From Pyrus communis (taxonomy: Eukaryota > Streptophyta > Magnoliopsida > Rosales > Rosaceae): 64,000 bases of DNA. The notes beneath the pieces were generated by a model. It saw only the letters and a list, made by a program, of their open reading frames with translations, was not told the origin of the DNA and did no database searches. The position numbers were made by a program, and so were the translations under genes. Below are positions 44,863 to 57,403 of the stretch, piece after piece. The first letter of the stretch is position 1. Each line of letters opens with the position of its first letter. The stretch lies in the NCBI RefSeq assembly GCF_963583255.1, contig NC_084805.1, forward strand, positions 866,001-930,000. Direction: 5' to 3'.

Positions 44863-45000
44863 GATGAGGGATTGGCTTAGCTATGGGCTTTTATATATGG
44901 TCTTAGGTTACTCCTCATATTATCAACTGGTCTTATGATGGAATTTCAATTTTATCATGGACATAATAACTACAATGGGCAGAGTGACTCTATTTTCAGG

Positions 45001-46701
45001 ATTAATTCTCAAATTCCTCATTGGCAACAAGCCATGTAAGAGGAGTATGATGCTTTGCATTCTCAAGGTACTTGGACCCTTGTTCCCTTACCTCCAGATA
45101 AAAATATTGTTGGTTGTAAATGGGTCTATACACTAAAGAGGAATCCTGATGGCTCTCTCTCTAGACATAAAGCTAGGTTAGTTGCACAGAATTTTAGTCA
45201 AGAAAAAGGGTTTGATTACGCAGAGACATTCAGTCCCATAGTACGACATACCATTGTTCGAGTTATTTTAGATTTGGCAACTACAAACAAGTGGTCTCTT
45301 AGACAACTTGATGTTACGAATGCATTTTTGCATGGAGAATTACATGAAGAGGTATATACGAAGCAACCTCAAATATTTATCAGTTCTCAATGTCCTAATA
45401 ATGTTTGTAAACTTGTCAAGTCCTTGTATGGTCTTAAACAAGCACCATGGGCTTGGAATGACAAGTTTACAAGGTTATTTGGCTATGCTTGGATTCAAGA
45501 CTTCTCTTTCAGACTCTAGCTTGTTTGTCAACACAATTCAAATAGAGGTGGTCATTCTTTTACTCTATGTTGATGATATCATCATCACAGGATCTAATAC
45601 CATCTATGTTCAATATGTAATTGATGATCTTGCTGTTGTGTTTGATCTAAGGACATGGGGCAATTAACTTAGTTCTTAGGTTTACAAATTCATTATAAGC
45701 CATCTGGAGGAATTTTTGCAAACCAAGAAAAGTACATCAAAGATGTGATTCATAAGGCAGAGATGGATAATTGTAAGCCTTGTTTTAGAACTTGTGTGCC
45801 ACATCAATCAATTCTTACTCATGAAGGTGAATTGCTACCTGATCCCACTATATATAGGAGTCTAATTAGAGCTGTGCAACATTTGATCTTTACACAACCT
45901 GATATTGTATATGATGTCAATAATGTGTGCCGGTTTATGAGTTCTCCAACTGATATACATTTTCGTTTGGTTAAAAGAATTATTAGGTTTCTTCATGGCA
46001 TTATGCAATGTGGTTTGGATTTTTCTCCTGGTATTGGGGTAGAAGTTAGAGCCTATAGTGACTCAGACTAGGCAGTTGATGTCAATACCCGAAGATCCGT
46101 TACTGGTTATGTGATTTGTCTTGGTGATAATCCTGTTTCTACTGAGGTTGAATACAAAACTTTAGCTAATGCAGCAGTTGATATTTGTTGGATTCGGTTG
46201 ATATTGAAGGATATAGGTGTGGTTTTACATCAGCCTCCTCTTTTATATTGTGATAATCAGTCTGCTATTGCCTTAAGTCTCAATCCAGTTCAACATTCTA
46301 GGATTAAACACTTGAAAACCGACTTTCATTTATTTAGAGAAAGAGTTTAGAGAGGGGATTTTCAAGTCCAGTACATTTTTCACAAAAAAAACCAAGTGGC
46401 AGATGTGTTAACTAAAGGATTACATGATCCTGACTTCATCAAACATTGTACCAATCTTAAACTAGGAAGTCCTAGTTATGATTGATGGAAGATATTGGCT
46501 ATAGATCACATGTACACTTGTGCCATATCATTATGTGCCACGTCATTAGAAGCTTACAAGTTAAGTTAAGCGGTTGTAAACAGAATGTATAAAAAGGGAT
46601 TTTCCCTCTCTTGTAAAGTACTGTTGCTTTTTCTGAGAAATACAAGTTGTCTTCCTCTCTAAGTTTCTTCTTTCCGATCATCTTCATTTCTTCTTTCTAC
46701 A
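45001..46701 (+). mobile_element. Truncated copia element 3: RT, RNase H and probable 3' LTR
   Basis: RT begins near IPHWQQAM and reads GCKWVYTLKRNPDGSLSRHK, RQLDVTNAFLHGEL, SLYGLKQAPWAW and LLLYVDDIIITGSN. RNase H follows (TQPDIVYDVNNVCRFM, YSDSD, CDNQSAIALSLNPVQHSRIK, NQVADVLTKGLHD). Stops at 45037 and 46069, frameshifts near 45470 and 45655, and a deletion of about 14 codons before EVEYKTL show that it is dead. The 46484-46701 tail, with a TATAAAAAGGG box and ending TTTCTACA, is probably the 3' LTR; its exact start is unclear. LTR-like sequence on the left (44690-44960) directly adjoins RT, so gag and integrase are deleted. Confidence 0.88.
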
Positions 46702-48709
46702 ATATTGATCTTAGTGTTAATAACGTGGAAATACTGGCATAAGCTAAAACCTAAGCTTTTTTTTCCCTTCACTTTATAAATACTAGCATATGCTACACAT
46801 TTTGTGTGTATGAACACTTTTTATTTTTGTTTTTAAAATGGGAAGCAAGAGGGAGAAAGAGTGGGAGTGGGAATGAGAGATTTTTGTTTTATTTTATTCG
46901 TTTTTTTTTTAATATTAGATATATCTAACAGCACATGTAGGTGAGACTTTAAATAAAAACCAGTAAAGTTTGGATATGTAAAATTACATTATTGCCCATC
47001 ATTTTTTTGGTATGATATAAGACAATATAGTCACCCTTTTTTAATTGACAAAAAAGATTCTATTATAGGTAGTTCTATACACACACATGGTTATTTGTTT
47101 CTTTATATTTCGCCAGGATGAACTCTCGTAAGGGAAGCAAATTCTTCATTTTTGGCTAATTTCACGAATTCACGCAGTATTGAAATTAATTGAATTATTG
47201 GATTTGCTTGATAAACAACGTAGTATTATGTACGTAAATTTGTGTTAGAATACGACCTTATGCAAGTTACGTACGTAGTTTATCATCAATCTTCTTCAAG
47301 TCAAAACTTGTTTTTCATTGGTCTCTAATAGTTTTATTATGGTGGTCTTTTTTGCACACTCATTTTACTTCTCACATACCATGTTAATTTCTATGATTTG
47401 ATATTTTTCAATTCATTTTATCCCACGGCTAGAAAATTAAGAAAAGTGTGGAGAAGGTAGAGACAATTTTATTCACGAAATGATACGAAAATAACTAATT
47501 TCAAGTCAAGGTTTGTTAAATCACATGTTATTGACTCAATCCGTTAAGCACCCGTTAAACAACAAGTTAATATAAGTCAACATGCGAGTAACCAATTTCA
47601 ACCTATTTATAAATCACAATTGATTCTTGATAATATTTTTGGATTTTTGGTGTGAGATGAAAACAAAAACATGGATAGGAAAAGATTTATAGGAAGGAAA
47701 ATAAAAAAGATAATTTTTTTTTTTTTAATTTTACTCCATCAAAAATTTAGGGTTGTTGGATTAAATCATTGTTGGAATCGTACGACTAGAGGCTTGCCAC
47801 GTGTATTGGACTATTCGCTAGATTTGCAATTGACCATTGTGGCGTGCCCCACACAAGGATACTGGAGGCATTATTCTCTCTCCAGGCACGTGTGGTGCAA
47901 GTGCCTCATGCAAAAGAGAGCTACCCTTTATTTTTTTAATAAACAATAGCGTTAGTTGGTTAACTCTTAATTGAAAGGGGACGGAATCAATGGGGATCTG
48001 GATCTCACACCATGGTGCAGCAAATGCATAATTACTTTCACTTACTGTGGAAAAACGTCATATGCACTGCCTTACTCCTTAAGCTCCTGCAAGTTTTTTT
48101 GTTGTAAGAGGAAAAAATTGATCAAGAATATTAGAAATGCAATTCAGATTGCCTCAAGGATTATGTTTGAGTGAGCAATTTTCAAGTTTCAAGGGATAGA
48201 AAACAAATTAGTAAGAACCGGACCACAAATTGTTGACTCACTTCATTTTAATTGCAAGTAGTGATATTTCTTCATTTGTAATTTAGAGGTTTTAAATTCG
48301 AATCTCGTAAATGACAAGTATTAAGTTCGAATTTCGTAAATAACGAGTTTGATACCAACTTATTCTTGTTCACTTGTATTTAAATGTTGTAAATATTTTG
48401 TTACTAAAAAATGTCCCATTTGACCGGAAGCCAATCTCCCTCCAAATTGCGTATCCCTTGTATTTTTTTCAGCCACTGCATTCTGATTCCAGTGGCAAAG
48501 TGGAAACAAAGTTCGAATCACAAACCATGCCACAAATCCCACATGAAAATCCCCACTACCCTCCTCAAAACAACCAAAACCAAATCCCCTCAAATCCAAA
48601 GTACCCCAAACAAATCCATGATTTCTGCACAACAAAGCAAAAACCATATCCTACAAATTGGTCTCTTAAATTCTAAGGAATCACCTCTCTCAACTCTCAA
48701 GGATCACCC
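46702..48709. other. Intergenic, nothing assigned
   Basis: AT-rich DNA. About 47365-47460 (TTTACTTCTCACATACC... GGCTAGAAAATTAAGAAAAGTG) resembles the MITE at 5812-5958. No gene found. Confidence 0.4.
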
Positions 48710-49101
48710 ACGGAGGCGCTTCTCGTGTACACCCGAATTCGTCAAGGCCGTGCTTCTCTTCCGTGCATAGATCATGGGAAGGAATTGCACGCCGAGTCTA
48801 TCAAGTCTGGAATGAATTCTGATGTCTTGGTTGGCACGTCACTGGTTGACATGTATGCGAAATGCGGGCAAGTTTTCAAGTCCTGAGAAGCATTTGAAAA
48901 AAAAATGCAAGCTGAAGGCTTTAAGCCAGATGAATTTACTTTTGTCAGCGTTTTATCTGCCTGTGCTCAGTCTGGGCTGTTGGACCTTGGCAAGGATATA
49001 CATTCAATGTTAGGCCATAGAAGTATAAAGCTTAGTCAGATAGTTCTGAATGCACTTGTAGACATGTAAGCAATATGTGGCGATTTGATGTAAGCAATAG
49101 A
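48710..49101 (+). pseudogene. Pentatricopeptide repeat (PPR, PLS-type) pseudogene fragment
   Basis: One frame reads [18 protein letters not shown], then [69 protein letters not shown] and IVLNALVDM. These are about three PLS-class repeats typical of plant organelle RNA-editing factors. Stops at about 48884 (TGA) and 49067 (TAA), and the absence of both ends, mark a decayed piece of a much longer gene (family members are usually 500-900 aa). Confidence 0.8.
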
Positions 49102-49276
49102 AGTAAAAAGGTATTCTGCACATTCAACACAATTTGCCAATGTTCGTAACAACGAACTCATCTATGCTGCAGACACCTTCGTTCTTTTCCCTTTGTGTAT
49201 ATTACAAGTGTGAAAATCAAAATGAAGAATTTCATCTGATGCTACCTCATGAGTCGTGTTACAAAAAAAAGATCAC

Positions 49277-50593
49277 TTAGACGACACGAAAGGAGTCGGC
49301 TATTTTTTTCAAGTCCTTGTAATGCCTCTTCCACTGAAGACCTACAAAACCCAAAGCAAGTGTACGGTTACTTTGTCTTCAGGTATGGCTACTGAATCAT
49401 TTATTTTTTCATAAAAAGCAGCACGTCAAAGTGGAACAAGTATCCTTACCACTTCCAGTTACGTTAAACAAGTACAGGCGGTTCCCAGCTGCGGTTGCTG
49501 TTATCAGTGCATGAGGTGGCTCCAACTCATACTGGTAATATGTTCTTCCAGAGTCTTGTACGACATTTATGCTCATAACCTTTCCTTCAACATTTTCGCC
49601 AATAACTTCCGGTCCAAATGCGTTGATCACTGTCTCTGGACGTCCAATTTTTTCAATTGTGGCATCTCCATCAAGATCTGCGCAACAACCAAAGTTTAGA
49701 TTTCATGTTTAAGATTGATTCAACTAATAGAACTGCACTTGCATCTAAGTTTTTAGGTCCTGTTGCTGAAAGAAACTGAGAAATGTTGATTGTTTGAAGA
49801 CTCACTATCTGCAAATCTCAGAACGGGAGCAACAATGACAGAAATGCGTCCCTCCTTGGGGCTACCAAATCTCAAATCGATCTCTGTACCGCCTAGATCC
49901 GCTATTGATACTGGAACCTGTTGCATGGAATAGAAGACAAATACGTAAAATTGAGGCAGTTCTCAGACAGAAGGTAAAACACGATTTCTTGGAGGAGAAG
50001 ATACAAGACAAGAAAACTCAAGCTTGAATCTTTCAGTGTTCTTTAGCAACACAAATATCATGTACAACGTAAGCTCTTGGCTTTAACGGATTGGATTATT
50101 ACCTCTTCCCAGTCTTGAGGAACTGAAAAGAGATAAGGGATGATAGGGCTCCAACCAACGCCGTGCCCTCCGGACTTCTCATCCGGTCTCCGGTATGTCC
50201 TCCAACCTGTCTAAGCATATACTTCACAGTGAATGAGACTGCAGGATTTTGTTGCTAACTTGCTATGAGCAGTGTAAGATGAAGGAAAGGATACCAACCT
50301 TGCTCATCCGGTTCGGACAGACCGGGAATCCGGCCGGCCAGAAGACCTTGTTTCACCACTGCCAATCCCTCTCTCGGAAAACCAAACACTTGAGAAGAAA
50401 GCAAAGAAACTCCTGCGGACAGCAACACTGATCGTCTCTTCAAAATCCCGGAGAATTTATCAGCTTCTCCCTCAACGAAACCATTTTCTGTTGAACTTGA
50501 GGCAGCTTTTGTCCTGCAAGTTCCACGTTCAAATGCAGACTGCACAACCAAACTGTGCGAAAATCTGCAACTGATAAGCAAGGCTGTTGTCAT
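49277..50593 (-). CDS. PPD4: PsbP domain-containing thylakoid lumen protein, PPD4-like, 267 aa
   Basis: Five exons on the minus strand: 50593-50299, 50206-50103, 49917-49806, 49677-49450 and 49341-49277; all junctions keep the frame. Residues 1-50 are a chloroplast transit peptide. LKRRSVLLSAGVSLLSSQ (RR at 53-54) is a twin-arginine-type lumen targeting signal. The mature protein (from about LLAGRIPGLSEPDEQGWRTY) includes the PsbP-like fold (YLFSVPQDWEEVPVSIAD, GGTEIDLRFGSPKEGRISVI, VINAFGPEVIGENVEGKV, YYQYELEPPHALITATAAGN, LYLFNVTGSG) and ends ADSFRVV. PsbP-domain proteins act in photosystem assembly or stability; the exact role of PPD4 is not settled. A longer frame upstream of the ATG is open but the transit peptide starts naturally at MTTALLISC. 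Confidence 0.9.
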
Positions 50594-51137
50594 TTCCTCT
50601 ACCACTTTACTAGCACAAGAAACAAGCGAGAATTTCAGTAAATTTTTCAGCTTGCGACCAGATAAATTTAAGACCAATAGAACCGTGTGGAAGTTGAGGT
50701 TCTCGGTGCTTCTGATTTTTTGAGTATTTGTGGTGCACAAATCTTGGATTTTTCCAAAGAATACACGTGGAACTTTATATCATTTGTGATAAATTAATCT
50801 TTTTTCTTTTTTTTTTTTTAACGAAGAATAGCATTAATATGTCAAATTGTTAGTTATGAGCAGAGAAAGAGATCGATTAAAATTGAACTGACACTAAAAT
50901 GCATAGACTGACATGATTGTTTTCCGTAATTGCAGTAAAATTTCATCTGCAATAAATAAAGCCCATTGGCAATTACATTTTTTTTTCATACAAGGAGGGA
51001 AATTGAAAAGTATAAACACTTTTAACTATCAATACACAAAATACAACAATAAATTTAGGGATGAAAAAAAATGATATGAATTTTAGAACGACAGAGAAAC
51101 TATAGAAAGAAGTTGTACAGATGATTCCATGCCATAG
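50594..51137. other. Short intergenic region between PPD4-like gene and glycosyltransferase gene
   Basis: It should hold the PPD4-like promoter and leader (minus strand) and the 3' untranslated end of the glycosyltransferase gene. A homopolymer T run is near 50801-50820. No distinct regulatory motif could be supported. Confidence 0.5.
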
Positions 51138-54100
51138 TCAAGGCAAAGGCATCGGCGGTCTCCAATCAGAAAATTCTACCAAGTTTCTATTTACAACAGA
51201 TCCATTGTGCAACCAGAATGTTTCCGTCGACTGGTGAAACAGCCTCACTTTCCTCTGAAGCTCCCAAAGAATCCCATGCATTGCCGAACACGAAGCTGAT
51301 TCTGAAGCATACGCCCATAAACATCGTACTTGTCTGCCCCGGCTTATCATCCCCTCTATATTTTTATCTGCAGGAGAGGTACAACGAAGAAGCAAAACAT
51401 TAAAAACAGAAAGAAGAAAGCTTCGATATGCTGAAACAAAACTTAACCCGGTGTAAGATGTGATGGAGTGCTGCATTTGACCTGGTATTGACTCTAGGTA
51501 CTGCAAAAGCTCGGGACCTATTAAAGTAGATGGCCATTTAATTGATATCTGGGTGTAGTCTACAACATTTTGGAAAGGCAGTTCCACTTGATCTGATAAT
51601 ATCACAGGGACACACTCCTGCAGCAGCAAGAAAAGCATTAAATCTATGACCAAAAGACTTATATGTAAAAAGCAGAGTGAGAGAGAGATAAGAGGGAGAG
51701 ACCACAAAAAAAGCCTCGTAAAATCGAAGAGTCCATGATGACTCCCCGCGTGGGGCAAGACAGAACTTGGCGTTGCGGAGGTGTTCAAAGTAATCTATCC
51801 TTCCCAATTTTTCAGGGCCACTGAACTTCAACTCCGGACATTCCAACTGTTTATAATATCAACAAGCATATTTGAATATCTCTCCTTAATAACAGAGTAA
51901 AAGCTAAAGTACTAATTTACCAATTAAAGATAATGATGTCCAATGGTACAAATCAGGCATTTGAATCCAAAAAACAAACACAAATTCCACCAAACCAAAC
52001 AAAACAAATGCCTAAACTAAAGGAGAAGGTCTAGGTCTTTAATATAGCGAAAGTCTAGCGAATCAATTACAGCTCAAAGCCAACGTCCAAAGTCAAATGT
52101 TCAGTTCAAAGATTAAGTTCCAAGGGCTTGCAGACCTGAAGGTTGGTGAAACATGAAGTTGGTACCTTTTTTGTGCCTTCACAATTTCTTCAATCCACAT
52201 AAAAATATTTCAAAGATTATACACAAGCTATTTGTATTTAGTGTTTGCAAGTTCCAACTAGTTATGTGCTTATCAAGTAAATGCACCAAATGTGCTTTCA
52301 TTTGCTTAGTTCCACAAACTTTATAAGTGGATAACCATTTAACAGAATCAACAAATATCTGGAGGGTAAGTAGAATCCTACAAATATTTAAACTTCATAT
52401 TTGAAATGAACACCGCATCAAAGCTGGAAGAACATCACATGCATAAAATTCCACAATTCATGTCATACAAGGAAATACACCTTATCTGGAAATTTCTTTG
52501 AAAGCTCTATCAACTTAAGACGGCCAGCCTTTCCTTGTGCACGGCCTAAATAGTTTGCTAGATACTTCCGCTTTGATATAGGCAAAGGGTGGACCAAGGT
52601 GGGCCCATTTGTAGTCATACCGTCCTCAACATTTCCGGGAATTATGATATCTTTCCACGTATTAAAGGCACTTGTATCTTTCTTATCAGTCCGATCACCC
52701 TGCACTAACATATATATTAACCATCTTTAATGCAATGAAACAAATTACAACTAGCATAGCAATGCCATTACCAAACTGCTTGAAATGTGGAAACAACAGA
52801 CACCAAAGAAACTTGTACATCTTATATATGCAACATGTTACATGTATGATCTATATATGAAAAACAAAGAAAAGAGTGACAGTGAGACAAGTTGAATTTT
52901 ATTTTCTTAACGATAACTTATTTCAGGCGGAATCTTCTAATATACGTCAAATAGTGGATATGTAATACTACCGTATATTAAAGCCCTCTCAACATATTCT
53001 AAGTTAAACAGTTCAACCATGCCCTCCCTTTCTCTGGACTTTCATTGGGAATAGCAACATAGCTTGTGACATTCCAAACACATCTAGCACTAAATTTAAT
53101 TTTGTTTTGTGCAATGGAACCATTTATTCAAACAAGGTAATGTTTAATATCAAATAGTGATAATACAAAAAGGCACGAGGTTTGACAATCAAGGGTTGAT
53201 AACACCACAACTGTGCCTCTGACATGTACAGATTCCTAATGTGGAAATTGATAACATCACCACCGTGTTTGAGGTTAACTTGATTGATACAAAATAGTTA
53301 TGTCCTTAATGATAATTTTAGCTAATCAGTAGCACTGCAAAATTTGCAGAATACCTTAAGCATAAAATATAAGTTGGAATACGGAAATACCTCAGGGGTT
53401 AGAATAATGGAACGATTTATAAATGTTGCCCAAGATCTAAATAAGTGAGCTCCAGCACCACTGCAGTTGAGAAAGCAAGAAAGTGAGCATCATTGACAGA
53501 ACAACTTGAAAAAGTTTGATATATTATTTTCAGAAGAACATAAGTAGTAACTTTTGACAAGTCCATCGCATTGTTATGATAAACTTTAAACAATTTTCTC
53601 AAAATTAAATATAGGGAAATATAATAAACTTATCACATTTTCCATGGAATCTTCATGCAATTGAAAGTCCGAAATCTTCTTTTCCATAAAAATGACAACA
53701 AAAATATAATGTTTAAGATCTGATTTCTTCCTTCTATCATAAAAGGATCTGCAGGATTTAAGCGTTTTACATCCCAAATCACACAAATAGGGCAATACCA
53801 GAAACACTCAGTTAATTCATTTTACTGACTGAGCTAAAGACTCATATTAGTTGTTTCTTTTTAGCCTTCTTCCAACATTTGTGCTCAATATTATGTCCCA
53901 AATATTGCTCTGATACATATACACAACAAAAAACAACTACCTGTCTAGTTATGCTCATCCCCCAAATAAAAGATTTAACGCCGGCACAAGTTATGATTTC
54001 AGGCCAAAACCAAAACGAAAAATCATTAATGACAATTAGGAAACAAGTTCTATACCTTGGAAATACAAATATGTGGTCACGGCCACCAGATCGCCTGAAA

Positions 54101-55067
54101 TATGGCATTTGACTTAAGACCTGCAAGGAAAATTTTGACGGAATGAGCATCACATAACAAGATTTAAGCTTTAGCAAAGATACAAGAAACGCCTAGGCTT
54201 AAAGTTGTCGAAGGAAACGAAAAAGAATTTACCTTCACATATGTCTGGTTAATCTCCTTATCATTAAGACCCCCCATCATCCGAACGCATTTAGTATATG
54301 TAGGCACAAAAAAAAGGTCTGCTTCATCTTTCTTCCTTGTCCGGAATCTCGAATTTAGCAGTAGCCTGTGTATTTTAACCTACATTTCATAACTAACCAC
54401 ATTCAAGGCCACATTTCTGATCACATACTTGCAATAAGAATTTCAAAAAGTTTCCTTTTTTCATCAATTAGCAAGTTTTTCAGTGACAAAACACAAAATC
54501 CGTGACCAATAATTCCACAGAAATTAAGTTCTCTTAGAAATTTAAGTTCATTAAACGACTAAAAAATTGAAGAAATTTAAATTTCAACCAAAGCAAAAAA
54601 CAGTGGGAAAAAATGGAAATTACTTGAGTGCCCCACTGGCCTTTCAAGCAAGCCTTGGGGTCGATGACACCATCGCGGCCGCGCATCAATGCCTTGAGGC
54701 CGTCGATCTCGCGGTCATCGTAGACGTAGATCTTGAGGTCGAGTTGGGGGCCGTACCCTCGTTGGGGCCACAAGAGATCTCGGCCGCCGGGGACTTGGAC
54801 GGAGCTCCGTGAATTGGGGAGGAGATCTACGGCGGGGAAGTGAGAGGCGCAGGGGCGGAAGGAGCGGTTTAAGAGACTGGTGAAGAAGAAGGTGGCGGCG
54901 ACCAAGAGGAGGGCTCCGATCTGGTGCGTGCGGGTGCAGAGAGGCTGCTGGTGGTGCTGCGCGCTGAATGGTCGGGCTTTGTTGTTTACGCTTCCCATTT
55001 TCGGAGTGGGGAAACGATTATCATCAGTGTTGGTCCTGCTGGATGGAAGTGGGGTTCTTCTGCTCAT
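51138..55067 (-). CDS. Exostosin-family (GT47) type II membrane glycosyltransferase, 484 aa
   Basis: Eight exons on the minus strand: 55067-54624, 54379-54233, 54120-54056, 53460-53391, 52699-52481, 51846-51703, 51617-51482 and 51367-51138, all in frame. The protein has a basic cytoplasmic N-terminus, a signal anchor at about residues 50-66 (IGALLLVAATFFFTSLL) and a lumenal exostosin domain: LKIYVYDD, DEADLFFVPTYTKC, SQMPYFRRSGGRDHIFVFPS, GAGAHLFRSWATFINRSIIL, NAKFCLAPRGESSWTLRFYE and ECVPVILSDQVELPFQ. GT47 enzymes of the Golgi build cell-wall polysaccharides such as xylan, arabinan and xyloglucan branches. The substrate cannot be told from sequence. It resembles Arabidopsis At1g21480. Exon 6 uses the donor GTCTCT, the weakest junction of the model. 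Confidence 0.92.
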
Positions 55068-56412
55068 GGGGAAGAAGGGAACGAGTTGAACTCTTCTGTC
55101 ACAGTTTTATCTGTCCCTCCCTGTCCCTGTCCTATTGGGCTGACACCTGTACACATTTTACAAAACCGCTTAACCCCGCGAAAAAACTTGCATAAGACGT
55201 CAGCTGCTGTTAAGCATAAAGACGCATCACCTTCAATTCAACGATATTGTTATGCTTGTTAATCGCAATTCAAGTTCAACTTTGATAACGCCTCGCCAAA
55301 TTTTAAATTGTATGGATGAAAAATGTATCAAATAATCAATTTTGGAATGCGATCAATAAGATGCCATTTTTTATCTCATACTTCTGCATTGTAATTATAA
55401 GACAAATTCAAGTATAAGCTGACAACGTTTTTCTTTTCACGAATGTCATTTTATTAAGGGACCGTTTGGATTATCACTTCCATAGCACCAGTTCAGAAAC
55501 CAGCAGGAAACCCACCTTTTTCTTGAATCACTCACTGCCACAATCTCCCGAGTGCCTTCATTTTCCCTCAAATTCTTCATGCGTTGAACTATAAACTGGC
55601 AAATAGCTTCAGAAGGAAAAGGCTTAGGACATGGCCCTTGTTTCGTAGGGCTTTACTGATTTGAACAGGAACTTCAAAGTGATTGTCAGTCACAATAATG
55701 AACCACATTAGGTAGTAGCTGCTTAGACAGAAATGCTTCGGATTAGTAGGATTAACTAATAACTAGCACAGAAAGCTCAATGCAAGAAAAAGCTGAAGTG
55801 GGACTGTGGCAATAAGTTGCATATCAAGGATAACTACTATCTTGACCAATCACACTGAAATAAATAGAAAATAAAAAAGACAGCCCTCAAGTCCTAGTAA
55901 TCAGCTGCTCTCCAAGACGCTGTTGCCTATAAACATTGGTCGAGTTTTGAGTAGCATTATATGGTATGGTCGAGGTCATAAATCAACGAATTCTATGACG
56001 CTGCAGTCCTGCAAGGGACGTGCTATTTATTGAACACAGACGACATAAACTAACTAAGAAAAAGATGATTTAAACTGCATATTCAGAACGTTTAGAAACT
56101 CGACAGTACTCAAGAACTTTCGGTTTAAAGTCAAATAACATATCTCAAAACCAATGTGGTGCCTTCGGTTTAAAATGTCACTTCTCTACAACTCATTTCC
56201 TGATGGACCTTCAGTTTAACTAGAGGAAAGTTCAGGTGTAATTGACAAATCTGACCTAGTAATGTGGAACACTTTCTTTTAAGCATTCTCGACCATTGAT
56301 TCGCTAGCACATGATCAATCTAATTGTATGCCTAAAAACAAATTTTTTCATTGATATTTTCCATTGCCTTCATATATATAGTTCTTGTATCTTCCCGTCT
56401 CTCTCCCATCTA
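55068..56412. other. Intergenic, nothing assigned
   Basis: Contains the upstream region of the glycosyltransferase gene (minus strand) and otherwise AT-rich DNA without recognisable features. Confidence 0.45.
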
Positions 56413-57403
56413 CTATTTACATCGGTCATGCATTACCTTTAGGACTATAGCAGGTGTCATGGACGATAATGGCCTTTTTCCTGGCCTGATAAAATTGGTT
56501 GGTGCTGGTGGTTGTCTTGTAGAATCATTTCTAGGTATAGAGAAATCCATTTCATTGTTTAAGAGTATTCCAGTACTTGACGACAGTACATGTGCACCGA
56601 AGTATCCATTCACGGTACTAGTCATGGAGATGGCATTTTCCTGAGGATCTATGACAGACAAATGACTAGTGTCGTGATCATCGATCTGACTCCACCTAGT
56701 GTCTCAGCAGATACAGGCTTCCTCAGCTTAGCTCTATAATTTTACAAATCCTTCATTGTTAGTATTCCTCCAAGCTTCTGAATACCACCAACCACTCTCA
56801 GTCTAATCGATCAATTATACAAGGCTATGGGACCAAAATTTGAAATTTGACCGAGTGTCTCTGCCAGTTTCATGTTACGGCATGTCTCACCTGTTTTCAA
56901 AAGAGTCCCATTTAATGTAAATATATGACGAAGTCCCTCGTCTGCAAAGGTTCCTGATTTCGTCTTAACCATTTGCATGTGGAGGTATGGTGAAATCATG
57001 AATCCTAAACGAGCAGACGAGCAGCAGGTTTTACAAGTCTCTCCCACGGAACCCTTCCATCCACGTTTAATGTAAAATACAAACCTCAGAAGCAAGCAGG
57101 GGGCAGTTTCTCTTATATCAAAGGCTTGTGCTTCACCGCTGGCTAGCATTACAAGCATGAAAGCTCCGCTCCAAGCCCACTTGATGCTGGCACAACCTCC
57201 AAGCACAGAGCAGCAACTACTGATGCATCAACGGCGTTGCCACCTTCATGAAGAACATCCATCCCAATTCTAGTACATTGGCGATCAACAGTGGCGAGGT
57301 GCACTGAAATGACCCTCTCGCCTACTTTTGGTGAAACCGCTCGTAGCATCAAAGCTTGAGAGGAACACAAGTACAATGGTAAGCAACAACAACGGCATCA
57401 GAT
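56413..57403 (-). pseudogene. Gamma-glutamyltransferase pseudogene (GGT family)
   Basis: Minus-strand pieces match plant gamma-glutamyltranspeptidase in order. First comes a signal-anchor-like start MPLLLLLTIVLVFLSSFDA (57398), then VDRQCTRIGMDVLHEGGNAV and DASVVAALCLEVV. After frame changes come GEAQAFDIRETAP, ISPYLHMQMVKTKSG, FADEGLRHIFTLNGTLLKTG and MKLAETLGQISNFGP, and finally LSVIDPQENAISMTSTVNGY, FGAHVLSSSTGILLNNEMDF and PANFIRPGKRPLSSMTP-like sequence. Functional plant GGTs (about 570-640 aa) hydrolyse glutathione and its conjugates in apoplast or vacuole. Here long central segments are missing, several frameshifts occur and the C-terminal part after TPAIVLK is absent, so this is a truncated relic. 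Confidence 0.85.

Noticed and set aside
54924..55262. 112-codon plus-strand frame
   Set aside because: Antisense of exon 1 of the GT47 gene.
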